A DNA stretch of 64,000 nucleotides, from assembly GCA_018402445.1 (NCBI GenBank), contig JAGYIT010000006.1, forward strand, positions 355,839 through 419,838, given 5' to 3'. Both the position numbers and the translations under genes were made by a program. Origin of the DNA: Akkermansiaceae bacterium (GTDB taxonomy: Bacteria; Verrucomicrobiota; Verrucomicrobiia; Verrucomicrobiales; Akkermansiaceae). A model generated the notes under the pieces. It searched no databases and was not told the origin of the DNA. It saw only the letters and a list, made by a program, of their open reading frames with translations. This document shows, piece after piece, positions 41,757-50,912 of the stretch; positions within the stretch are counted from its first letter, which is position 1, and each line of letters begins with the position of its first letter.

Positions 41757-41760
41757 TGGG
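41003..41760 (+). repeat. Long direct repeat, unit 2
   Basis: Second unit of the repeat described at 38946. It covers the N-terminal coding part of J-like copy 2. It carries several small indels relative to unit 1, clustered between about 41405 and 41690, which break the reading frame here but not in unit 1. Confidence 0.85.
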
Positions 41761-41806
41761 GTTAATTCCGTTGTCGTTTTGCGACAGTGTTCATTAAGTG
41801 ATCGTG

Positions 41807-42907
41807 TTACATGGAAATTCCACAGCGCCACAATTTCACGTGCGGTGCATATTTCTGGCGGAGGTTGGGCGATTTGTTGAAGGCCTCTTCCATGAGGTCG
41901 GCCGCTTCTGAGAGGCGGCCTTGTCTTTTGAAATCAATCGCCTGCCGTGCCATCTGATCTCCAAGTTCTTCATTCCGGGACAGTTGAGGGAGCCCCAGAG
42001 CTTCTTTGGAGAAGTCAGGAATCATTTGTTTCGTGGAAGCTGGCCTCTGACCGGGTTTCCAGCGCTCCAACGCATCAAGCATCTCCATTGCATTCTGATA
42101 GCGTTCGCACAACTCGAAGCGGAGAGCCTTAGCGACGATTTCATCCAAGGCGCTATTCACATCCGCATTGAACTCAGAGGGAGGCCGAATTGGACTCTGG
42201 AAAAGTTTGTTGCTCCCCCAACCCAAATCTTGGTTGGAACATCGTAGGAAGTTGATCGGTCAACAATAGGTAGAGAGTTACCACCAAGGCGCCCAAACGT
42301 CCGCCGCACACGAGTCCCCCTTGCTCTCGGTAAACGTCTCCGGCGGCTTGAACGTAATGGCTGCCATGGCGGTCGCAAGCAGGGTCAAAGGATTGACCCG
42401 TTTCGCCAGACCGAAGTCGCTGACCCTGGCACGTAAGCCATCGGTTTCGTAACCGACGAGGATATTCTGCGGCTTGATGTCTCGATGGATCACCGGCGGC
42501 TGTTCGCGGTGGGCGACGGAAAGTCCCCGGCAGACCTGTTTGATGAGGTCGATGGTGGTCTCCACCGGAACGAATTCCGTCCCGTGGGACTGCCAGAATT
42601 TGTCCAGACTGCCGCCTGGAACGTTCTCCATGGTGAAATAGCCGAAAAGGCCCTTCTGCGTTTGGACAACATTGGCGTCGAACACCCTGACGATATTCGG
42701 GTGCCCGATCCGAGACAGCATGATGGCCTCGCCAAGAGCGTCTTCAATATCTGGAAGTGTCATGCCCGCGGCCTTGAAGACCTTCATGGCCTGCCTTCCG
42801 AGAAAACGGTGTTTTACACGGAAGACTTCGGCGAAGGCTCCTTCACCAAGGAATCTTTCGACCTCGTAGGTATCGCGGATATTTTGACCTTCTGTGAGTA
42901 TTGCCAT
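41807..42907 (-). CDS. Serine/threonine protein kinase with helical tail (frameshifted)
   Basis: The frame from the ATG at 42907 holds most of a Hanks-type kinase: glycine loop LGEGAFAEVF (20-29), Lys42 in QAMKVFK, Glu60 in helix C, catalytic loop VIHRDIKPQN with Asp143, and SDFGLAK with Asp164. All key residues for activity are present. It breaks near 42290. Neighbouring frames give the rest of the large lobe (LYLLLTDQLP, then ALDEIVAKALRFELCERYQN) and a TPR-like tail (RQAIDFKRQGRLSEAADLME) ending at 41807. The restored length is about 366 residues. It lies 6 bases after the GYF_2 gene. It probably phosphorylates members of this cluster or signals to it; the targets are unknown. Confidence 0.8.
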
Positions 42908-42913
42908 GGTTGT

Positions 42914-43760
42914 TCAGTAGCTGGGAGTGCCGACCCTTTCGAGTTCGCGGTTGAATGCGTCAACGTCTCGGTTGTAATCATCCACCAAGGATTGAACCTG
43001 GCTGTTCATGGAGTTGAGCTGGTTTACCTTCCGATTGAAAGCGTCCACTGAGTATTGGCTGTAGCGATCCAAGGTCGCCCTTGCCCGATCCACCTCCTTG
43101 GCAAGTGATTTGAGGCGGTCTTCCTCGACGTTCATTCCGCTCTGTTTGAGCAAAAGCGCGGATTTCATGCTGCTTAGGCGGTAGTAGTCCGAATTCGACA
43201 CGCGGTAGGTGCGCCCGGACGCATCCCGATATACCATGGTATCGGCAGGAGGCGAGGTCGCACCGGATGAGGGTAGATGGGACTTGGGCGTGGGGGCGAA
43301 GTCGATGTCCGAGCCGGTTGGGAGTAGGAATGGCTCGATGATGCCGGGCTAGAAGTGGATGAGAAACTGGATTTTGGCGGCTTCTTCGAGGATGTGACTG
43401 TGGCGATGATCCAGATCACAACAAGCACGGCAAATACCCCCACGACCTGCGCGACGACGGTTTCTGGCTTGGTTTTTTTCGACCGTGGCTTCTTGGATGG
43501 TGGATTCGCCAGCGACCCAGTTGGCGTAATCTCCTTTGCGGTGCTTGAGGGCGAAGTTCCAACCAGGGAGGTTCGAGTCGCACTCGGACATCTGAGAATG
43601 GAATTCGTACGGACGTGCCGCTTATTTCGACGATCACGGATGCCGGATAAACTCCGGACATGATCATCGCCTCAATAAAATCCACGCCAAACGGACCCTG
43701 TATCTGTCCCTGATGATGGACCAGATACTGATCTGTTTGAATGGATTGCGAGGTGGGCAT
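42914..43760 (-). CDS. GYF_2-domain membrane protein with coiled coil (frameshifted)
   Basis: Three frames join. The first, from 43760, is a GYF_2 (DUF4339) domain: YLVHHQGQIQGPFGVDFIEA and ASVIVEISG. Next comes a short region (WNFALKHRKGDYANWVAGES) and a single membrane helix (VGVFAVLVVIWIIATVTSS). Last is a serine/proline linker and a coiled-coil end (VDRARATLDRYSQYSVDAFN and later) to the stop at 42914. The restored length is about 280 residues. GYF_2 domains are thought to bind proline-rich or other short peptides; the proline-rich tail of the SH3b protein in this array would be a plausible partner, but that is inference. It sits between the sigma factor and the kinase. Confidence 0.65.
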
Positions 43761-43815
43761 TAAGAGGAGAGAAATTGGCGCTTCTTTAATTCAATACGAA
43801 TCAGCCGGAAAATCG

Positions 43816-44439
43816 TCAACCAGAGCGGTTTTCTTTTCTGCTGCCCCTGGAGGCGAGGAGACCATCCGATGCAATTCCTTGGAATCCCAAGCGATCAAGG
43901 CCGGCACGGAGCTTTCCTAGCCCGGATTTTGCCGATTTGTGTGCCGCCTGTTTGGAGATCCCCAGAGATTCACCGATTTCTGCGTAACTGCTGCCTGTTT
44001 TCAAAGCCCCAACGACCACTCGCTCACGGGGAGAGAGCAGGTTCATCAGTGTCTCGATAACGTTCGACGTTTCCCGCAGGCGGACCGCTTTTCGCAGATC
44101 ATGCCCGGATTCAATCACGAAATCACCATCGGTCGAAAGCCCTGTAAGACGCCGATTTTCGGCTGAGGTAAACTGGATTGGGTCGTCAATTGATTTTGGG
44201 AAGATTTTCAACAGGCGTAACTGCTTCGCGTAAAGGGAGTTGAGGGCATTGCGAATAACGCGTGACGAAAATGAGACAAATTCTCCTTTAGCTGGATCAT
44301 AAGCCTCGGCCGCTCGAACGAGCGCTATACTCGCCTCGGAACGTGCGTCCTCCCAACGACATCCAGGAATGTTGGCGTAATCGAACGCAATCACCTCCGC
44401 GAGGAAGATGTGCTCTTCTATAAGGCTATGAGTTGACAT
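43816..44439 (-). CDS. Sigma-70 family RNA polymerase sigma factor
   Basis: 207 residues and an intact frame. A region 2-like helical part (AYDPAKGEFVSFSSRVIRNA) is followed by a region 4 helix-turn-helix (LSPRERVVVGALKTGSSYAE, then IGESLGISKQAAHKSAKSGL). The spacing and size fit the smaller sigma-70 factors (ECF-like or SigB/sporulation-like). It follows the small unknown gene by 5 bases and precedes the GYF_2 gene by 55. Its place between the defence genes and the chaperone-kinase genes suggests it directs transcription of one or both in response to a signal. No anti-sigma factor is recognisable nearby. Confidence 0.8.
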   Translation of the reverse strand: MSTHSLIEEHIFLAEVIAFDYANIPGCRWEDARSEASIALVRAAEAYDPAKGEFVSFSSRVIRNALNSLYAKQLRLLKIFPKSIDDPIQFTSAENRRLTGLSTDGDFVIESGHDLRKAVRLRETSNVIETLMNLLSPRERVVVGALKTGSSYAEIGESLGISKQAAHKSAKSGLGKLRAGLDRLGFQGIASDGLLASRGSRKENRSG

Positions 44440-44444
44440 AGGGA

Positions 44445-44756
44445 TTAGGGGTTACACGTTCCTGTTTCTGAGGTATGGAAGAGGTGTTCGCCCAACTGTC
44501 TGAGGGTCTCGATCACCTTATCCCGTTCTACCCTAAGCTCCATTGCCTGGGTTTTGTCGATACGTTGTTCCTCGGTAAAACCAAGTTCTGATGCCGCAGG
44601 CCAAACGTTCGCCTCAACGGGGGAATCAGCTACCCAAGGAATGCCGATCACGTAGCGGGCTTCGTCGTCACGGCTGTTCAGCACCTCAATAGCAATCGAA
44701 TTATTACCAAGTGATGCTGTTAGAATGATCCCTGGTTCATTCCAAGTGTCGGTCAT
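44445..44756 (-). CDS. Hypothetical protein overlapping the DUF262 gene
   Basis: 103 residues from the ATG at 44756, which overlaps the stop of the preceding DUF262 gene by 4 bases. An upstream in-frame start would lie inside that gene. A beta-rich first half (PGIILTASLGNNSIAIEVLN) is followed by a helical second half (QAMELRVERDKVIETLRQLG). No family is recognised. The overlap suggests translational coupling with the DUF262 protein, as for an accessory or immunity-type partner; that is inference. Confidence 0.6.
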   Translation of the reverse strand: MTDTWNEPGIILTASLGNNSIAIEVLNSRDDEARYVIGIPWVADSPVEANVWPAASELGFTEEQRIDKTQAMELRVERDKVIETLRQLGEHLFHTSETGTCNP

Positions 44757-46902
44757 GTGCCGATACTCACACACTTCAAAGGGGGAATTCCGCTTTCCAA
44801 GACTAAGTTTTCGATTTCTTCTAGCAGGCAATAAGTAAACAGGTCAGCATGCGTGCCATTGAGCTGGGACCGCTTGAGCAGGTAGATTCTCTCACCCGCA
44901 TCATCCTTCCGAATCAGCCGGTTCTCGCAGTAATCGATCGCTTTGGGGTGCCTGACCAGAAGTTCGCGCCAATGTTCGGCCACTTCAGCCCTATCGACGA
45001 TCCCTTTCAACGCAGCCACCACTTCACCTTCAGGATCGAGCTGATCCATGACCCGCCAGACGACATCCCTTCTCGCCTCCTCTGAAGGCTTCTTCGGATC
45101 ACCTCGGAGAAGTCGCTTCCAACTTGTCTCCCTGCCCTCACTCCGTAGGAAACTGTAATTTCTACCGGACTCGACGAGGTAGTCCCCTTCGGCGAGCAGT
45201 GCTCGCTCCCACAGAAAATGATCAAAGCGCTTCAGGCCATCATCCCCAAAGATCAAATTCGCTCGCTTCAGGCAGGCCACGAAATGCGACCGGAATTCTT
45301 CGTCCATTTGTTCGCTCCAGTCGCAGGTCTTTTCATCCAGCCAATGGTCTAGCACTCCCGAGAATTTGAAGAGAAACTCGATCTGACCGGCGAAGTATTT
45401 ATGGCACTCCGCCTCGACGATCAGCTTGCGCCACGCATCGCTGCGTATGATTAGCTGTGCTTTAAGCTGTTCCTCCCTGACCTGCTGCTGATTGAAGCCG
45501 GCGATTGTGTCGGCATTCTGGCTAAGAAATTCGAGAATCGATTCTGAATGCTCAAACAGAGTGTTTAGAGCACGAAGACTCCGTTGGAAATCCTCCGGCC
45601 GGTTGTAGATCGTGTTTCTGGAAAGATTGGCGACAACACGCACCCAGTTCCACAACCCGACAGGCTCAATTGAATCGCGATGCTCAACGAGATACCCTGT
45701 GTATGCCCGCAACATCACCGTTTCTTCGTAGTTCAAGCTTGTGCGGGAATCGATAGCCCTCTGAAAGAGCCCCTCTTCATCGAGGTATGCCTTATCCTCA
45801 AGAAAAGTCCGGATCCCGTCATCCAGTCCGGATAACTGCTCAATCGTCCCGAAAAGGCTGCGGAGCATAGGTTCATCCACAGCTCCCACCTTGGCGAACC
45901 ATTGGTAGGTGAGCACCCCCTTCTGACTTCGCAACTCCTGAACCACTTCCTCAAACTTCTCGTCCTCAGGATTTCTTGTGGCAGTCGCAATCTCTCTACA
46001 AAGCGCCATCACCTTATCATCAAAAAGACGGCTTTAGGGTCTCGAAAGTGCCAGAAAAGATCCGCCCAGCGGGTTTCGATCCGATGGCTGAAGTAGTCTT
46101 TCACCGGGACCAAGCCGGTGTCCCCTTTCTCTTTCCAATTGGGGAAATCCGAAGCCAGTTTCTGCTCAAGTTTGGCTTTGAAGTTCTCGAATGCCGTGAG
46201 AGGTTTCCCGCGTGCGTTCATCTTGATGTATAGGTCATCCGATAGTCCGAACTGCTCCAAATCCAAAAACTGGAAGGTGATCCGCGGCACTTCCGGGTCG
46301 GTTAACTTAGAATACAACCCGAGCGCCTTCCCGAAGCGCTTTTGGATTGAGTCGAGCATGACCAGAGCTGACTGAATGGTCGGATCCTGCTTCCAATAGA
46401 GGAAGAACCACGGTTGCTCTTCAATGTGCTTGGAGAGCATCTTCTCCCCAACGTCCTCACTGTCCGGAAAGAAGCCTGCCAGTGTGTCAAAGAACTCGGT
46501 TGAACTCGGTCTCACGAGGTAAGCGAAGCGGGACTTTCCGTCCTTTAAATACAATGCTTGAAACTTGTCGAACTCCCCCTCAGACCATGCCGCGAACCAA
46601 TGAAGAAGGAAAAGAGTCGTTAGGCGCTGCTGGCCATCAAGCGGGGCAAAGGCAACTGTTTCCACGTTGTTTTCTTTGCTCGTAGAAATGCTGCCGTACA
46701 CGAAGTCGAGATCCAAAGGCAATGCATTGTCGTCGGGGGCTTTTTCAAGGGCTTCGAGCATCGCTTCAAGCAAGCCGGAACGGACGTCCTCTGCGGTGGC
46801 TCGTCCCTGGGCATAGTCGCGCTGAATGATGGGAATCTCCACCCTGTCAAATCTTGCAAACAAATTGGGAAAGGTGAGTCGTGACTCGGTGAATTGGTTC
46901 AT
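44753..46902 (-). CDS. DUF262-family protein (one frameshift)
   Basis: From the ATG at 46902 the first frame has the DUF262 core: IPIIQRDYAQGR, then LDFVYGSIS and the nucleotide-binding motif DGQQRLTTLFLLHW. It stops at 46009, where the adjacent frame continues as VMALCREIATATRN to 44753. At the junction the coding strand has a run of five T; one more T restores FFDDKVMALC, so a homopolymer indel is likely. The full length is about 716 residues. DUF262 proteins such as GmrS and SspE-like proteins hydrolyse NTPs and restrict modified or foreign DNA. No HNH end is obvious here. It lies 4 bases after the DUF262/DUF1524 gene and may act with it. Confidence 0.8.
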
Positions 46903-46906
46903 GGCA

Positions 46907-48731
46907 TCATTTTTCGGACTTTGGTTGGAAAAAGGAGGAGAATGTCTCCAGGATTTGGCTTCGATAGTCGGATTTATCCTTGTCCCGCCACTGCTCCATC
47001 TTGTCGAGATCCTTGCTGTAACATTTGAGAAACACGTTGCGCGTGCAGAGCGGAACAAAAATTCCACTCTTGTCCAAGGACAGGATCCTGTGCCTCTTCA
47101 CCGGAAACACGGCGTTCTTGTAACTCCGGTTGGTCGCTTGATCTAGGAGGGTGAGGTTATCGAGCCGATGGTCCGCCTCACCTGACCCATCCTCCCCGGA
47201 ATCGGCAATGATCTCATCATAGACCTCGTCGAACCCCTTCTTGTCGAAGGGGCGGCTCTCGATGATTTCGTCGATTCTTGTTCGTAGCGACTCTTTATCG
47301 CCAGTGTCCTCGTAGCAGGTCTTCACTCCCTCAAGCCAGGCTTTCTGGGCATCGGGACGGTCGGGTCGGTCTGATTCAACTGAGCAAATGTGCTCAATGT
47401 CCCAGTTCTCAATCTTGAAACTGTCGAAGGGAAAGCGGATATTTGATCTCCGGCTTTCCAGTAGCGTAGCGATGTTGAAGAGCAGGAGCACTGACCGAAG
47501 AAGCGGTTTCGACGATCCGTAGTCCAAGTTTGTCAAACGCTGGTCAATCAGGGTCTTCAGTGTTTCCGGGTCGGGAGAGTCGGGTTCTCCGAAAACCTGC
47601 GTGAGAATCCTTTTTCGAAGATAGCGGTCGAACTCCGGCTTTGGTAGGGAGAGAGCATTTTTTCGAAGCTCCGAAATGGAGACCCCAACATGAATAAGGA
47701 AACCCGTCAGGTGGTAAAGAGTTCTGTCCTGGAACCACTCATCAAGCATCATGAAGAGTTGCTTGATGCGTAACCATTCCTCTTCCGCGCTACGTTTCTC
47801 CGCTTTTAAAATCCGATTGTAATGATGGAACGAACGATATGCGTCCGCCGTCTCAGTAGCCTCGGCAGTATCCCCTTCGACTACCATTTCGAACAAATAT
47901 TCGATGCGGTTCGCTGGCGTATTCTCGCCGCTGTGGATGAAGTACCAGAAGTCACTTGCTTGAAGCGATTTCTCAATCAGGTCCCATTCCTGAGCAATCC
48001 TGATCTGCTGAAGATCTTTCGAATCGACTCCAAAATTTTTCGCTTGGAGAAATAGCGCCCTGATCAACTCGGAGTTTGTCAGCGGAATCTTTCCAATGTT
48101 CAGACGGGTGAAAGCCTCGATAGCGTCTTCGGAATTCGGCAGCTCATACCAGATAACCTTGGTGTTTTTACCAGTTACATCGTCGTTGAGAAGGGTCTGG
48201 ATCACTTTGACCACCTGCGATCTATCGCGGGAGCCAAACCAAGATTGGATCGCTTCGTAGGCCTTGGCGATATGGAAGAAATCGATGTTCTCTTCGGCAC
48301 GATTGGGATCAATGTTTTTGAGAAAGGAACCGCTGGTTTTAGCCCTGGTCTGGAAGGTCAACTCGAAGGAAGTCTTTTCAAAAAGCATTTCAACTCTCTG
48401 CTTCTCTGCTGCAAGAATCAGGAATATCGTAGTAAGTCGCTGCTGCCCATCGACGACTTCCCAAGAGCCATCTCCCATCGCCTTGATCACAAGCGGCTGC
48501 AAGCAGTAGAAGTGTTCTTTCCCTCTTCCTTCGCTATCACTCTGGAACTGCCAGAGATCGTCTAGTAATTCTGTGACCTGAATCTCGGTCCAGCGATAGC
48601 CCCGCTGGTAAGAGGGTATGAAAAACCTCTCGTCGAGAAGACTGCTGGATTGGCTTGAGGGTGGCTTTGGGACAGTCCATTCTGAGAATCTTTTAAGGGT
48701 GGGTGACTTTACCTGGTGGTCGGTACTTCAT
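46907..48731 (-). CDS. DUF262 and DUF1524 (HNH-type) protein, GmrSD-like
   Basis: The N-terminal DUF262 part includes FFIPSYQRGYRWTEIQVTEL and DGQQRLTTIFLILA. The C-terminal part has ENWDIEHICS and DHRLDNLTLLDQATNRSYKN, the DUF1524 HNH-like nuclease signature of GmrD-type enzymes. The frame is open from before the YQRGYRW segment but lacks a start codon there; the ATG at 48731 lies in the adjacent frame, so another single-base break is likely near 48700. The length is about 608 residues. GmrSD-type proteins cut modified (for example glucosylated) phage DNA in an NTP-dependent way. Placement directly after brxL suggests complementary defence against phages that evade BREX by DNA modification. 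Confidence 0.82.
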
Positions 48732-48766
48732 TGTAGGCTGGTTTTCGAGATGCCGGGAGGTTCGGA

Positions 48767-50912
48767 TTAGATCCGCAAGTAGGTGACCTCAACTCCACGG
48801 GTCAGGCGGGCTTCCTGCACAGCCTGTTCGAGCGAAAATGGGCCGGTTTCATACTTCTGGAAAATATCGAGTCCACGATCCATGGTGATTTTCCAGTCGG
48901 TGTCGGTCGTAATGTTCCGGGCGTGAAAATTTGTGCCATGATCGAATTCCCAGCTAAACGCCACTTTCGATCCGGTGAAGGAATCGACCAGTTGATTCAG
49001 ATTTTCCTCCTGTTTGACGCAGGATTCGGGATCCGACTGGGTCACGAGATGAACCTTTACTTCATCTCCTTCTTCTACGATCTCGTGAACCATCTGGAGA
49101 AATTCCATCAGATTCCGGACTTGGAAGAACATCCGCACGTAGGGGTCACGGATGGTGATCTCACCCGCTCCCTTGAGGTGCGGAGCGAACAATCGCTTGT
49201 AGCTCCATCCCTTAGAATTCTCTGGCACAACTACATGGCCTGTTTGTGCCGGAGCTTCGGCATGAGTCGGAAGTGGAGCGTCATCCGCTTGCGTGGCGGG
49301 CTCATTCAGGGATTCGTCGTGCTCAGGAAGATCTTCTAACTTGGGTATCAGTCTCGGCTGGGAAAACGCTGGATACTGGATTTCCTCCGGTGTTACGACC
49401 GTAACCTTTTCTCCGGTCGCAATGGAACGGTAGATAAAATCGTGCCGCTTGAAGGTGTCGTCAATTCTGAGGATGTGCTCGCGGACCCTGCGGCGGCACT
49501 CCATTGAGAATTGCAGCAACTCCCGCATCTCCTCCGGAGTTGCCTCGCCGTGCGGGTGAATGATTTTCATCAGTCCGGAGAAGGTCTTCTCGAATCCGGT
49601 TTGGTCACGGATCGACACTTCGGAGACGATCTCGAAATGCTCCTTGTAGCTGCTGGTGAAATCCTCGCTCCGCAGGTGTTTCAGGATCTCGGCAATGTAA
49701 TCGACGATGAATCCGTAGCCGCTGGTGAAAAGTTCGCCGCGGACCGGCGAAACCTCCCATCCTGGGCTATAGGCGTGAAGACGGTCGAGGAATGCGGAGT
49801 CAATGTATTTGTCCGGCAGTTGATCGAAGAAGTGCGAGTGCTTGAGCATGTAGGCCACCGACTTCTGGGTGTTGCCCATGAACACCATCGATGCCTCGGC
49901 CGAGAGCTGCTCAATGCCCCGCGAGAAGGTGCGGTTGGCCATGTAGTTCTTCATGATGTCGACCAGCGTCTTGTCGACCTTCTTGTCCTTGCCGGCGAAC
50001 TCGTCGAAGCAGATGCAGTCCCAGTAGCCCACCAGGCCAATCTTGCCGCTGGAATTGTTTACGAACAACTTGGCGACGCTCACTTCTGCGCCAGAAATCA
50101 ACATGCCATGCGGCGAAAACTCGGCGTAGATGTGCGATTTGCCGGTTCCCTTGGGACCCAACTCAATCAGGTTGTAGTTCCTCTCGCAGTAGGGAATCAG
50201 ACGGATCAGGGTGAGGAGCTTGCCGCGCCGGGTGAACATCTCCGGATTGAAGCCAATGCTCTGCATCAGCACATCCATCCATTCTTCGGTCGTGAACTTG
50301 CGGCGGGCCGCCAGAAACTTCCTCGAAGTCCACCTTGGCCACCTGGATGGGCTTGAGAGTTTCGATAGTCCACGGACTGGCCTTCGGTTCGACGGGCACT
50401 TCGTAAACCACATCGACGATACACCAGATGCCGCCGACCAACAGCTTTGGATAGCGACGAACGAAATCATCCGCCACCGGAACTTTCTTGATTCCCAAAT
50501 TTGTGAACTCCGCTTCGTAAAATCCACCTTTGTCGTTGAGGTCCACGGTCAGCTTGTCGATGACCTTGTGCCTGCCTTTCTCCTTGATGGTGGATCTCAC
50601 CAGCGCGGCTTGGTTCCGATGCACGTAATGTTTAGCAAGAATCCGCTGCACCGACTCCAAGCCTGCCTTCATGGCCGTTGGATCGTCCGTGGCACAGTGT
50701 TGTCCTAACAAATACTCAAGAACATAAGTTGGCACGACGGCGTTCTGCTTCAGCCCCTTGGTGAGGTCCTTGCGGACAACCAGCCCGGGAAAGGCATCCA
50801 GAATCTTCCGATCCAATCCTTCCACGGGAGGTGTGGAAAAATCCGCGAAATCAACCAAGGGCTGATCTTGAGGGGTGTCGTCATTTTCGGGATTGGGAAG
50901 ATCAGAATTCAT
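48767..50912 (-). CDS. brxL: BREX protein BrxL (one frameshift)
   Basis: From the ATG at 50912, which overlaps the pglZ stop by 11 bases, the first frame reads LDRKILDAFPGLVVRKDLTK and continues to about 50320. The adjacent frame continues with RKFTTEEWMDVLMQSIGFN, the ATP-binding GPKGTGKSHIYAE, WDCICFDEFAG and NRTFSRGIEQ, to the stop at 48767. One extra G near 50320 would explain the break. The restored length is about 714 residues, as expected for BrxL, the AAA+ Lon-like protein of BREX type 1. BrxL is a DNA-binding AAA+ ATPase needed for phage exclusion in many BREX-1 systems. It is the last core BREX gene here. Confidence 0.9.

Noticed and set aside
38946..41760. Insertion-sequence copies as the cause of the 760-base repeat
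   Set aside because: The repeats are coding parts of two J-like genes, in direct orientation, with no transposase or terminal inverted repeats.
49511..50356. Plus-strand frame of 281 residues inside brxL
   Set aside because: It is opposite conserved BrxL coding sequence and has no recognisable family.
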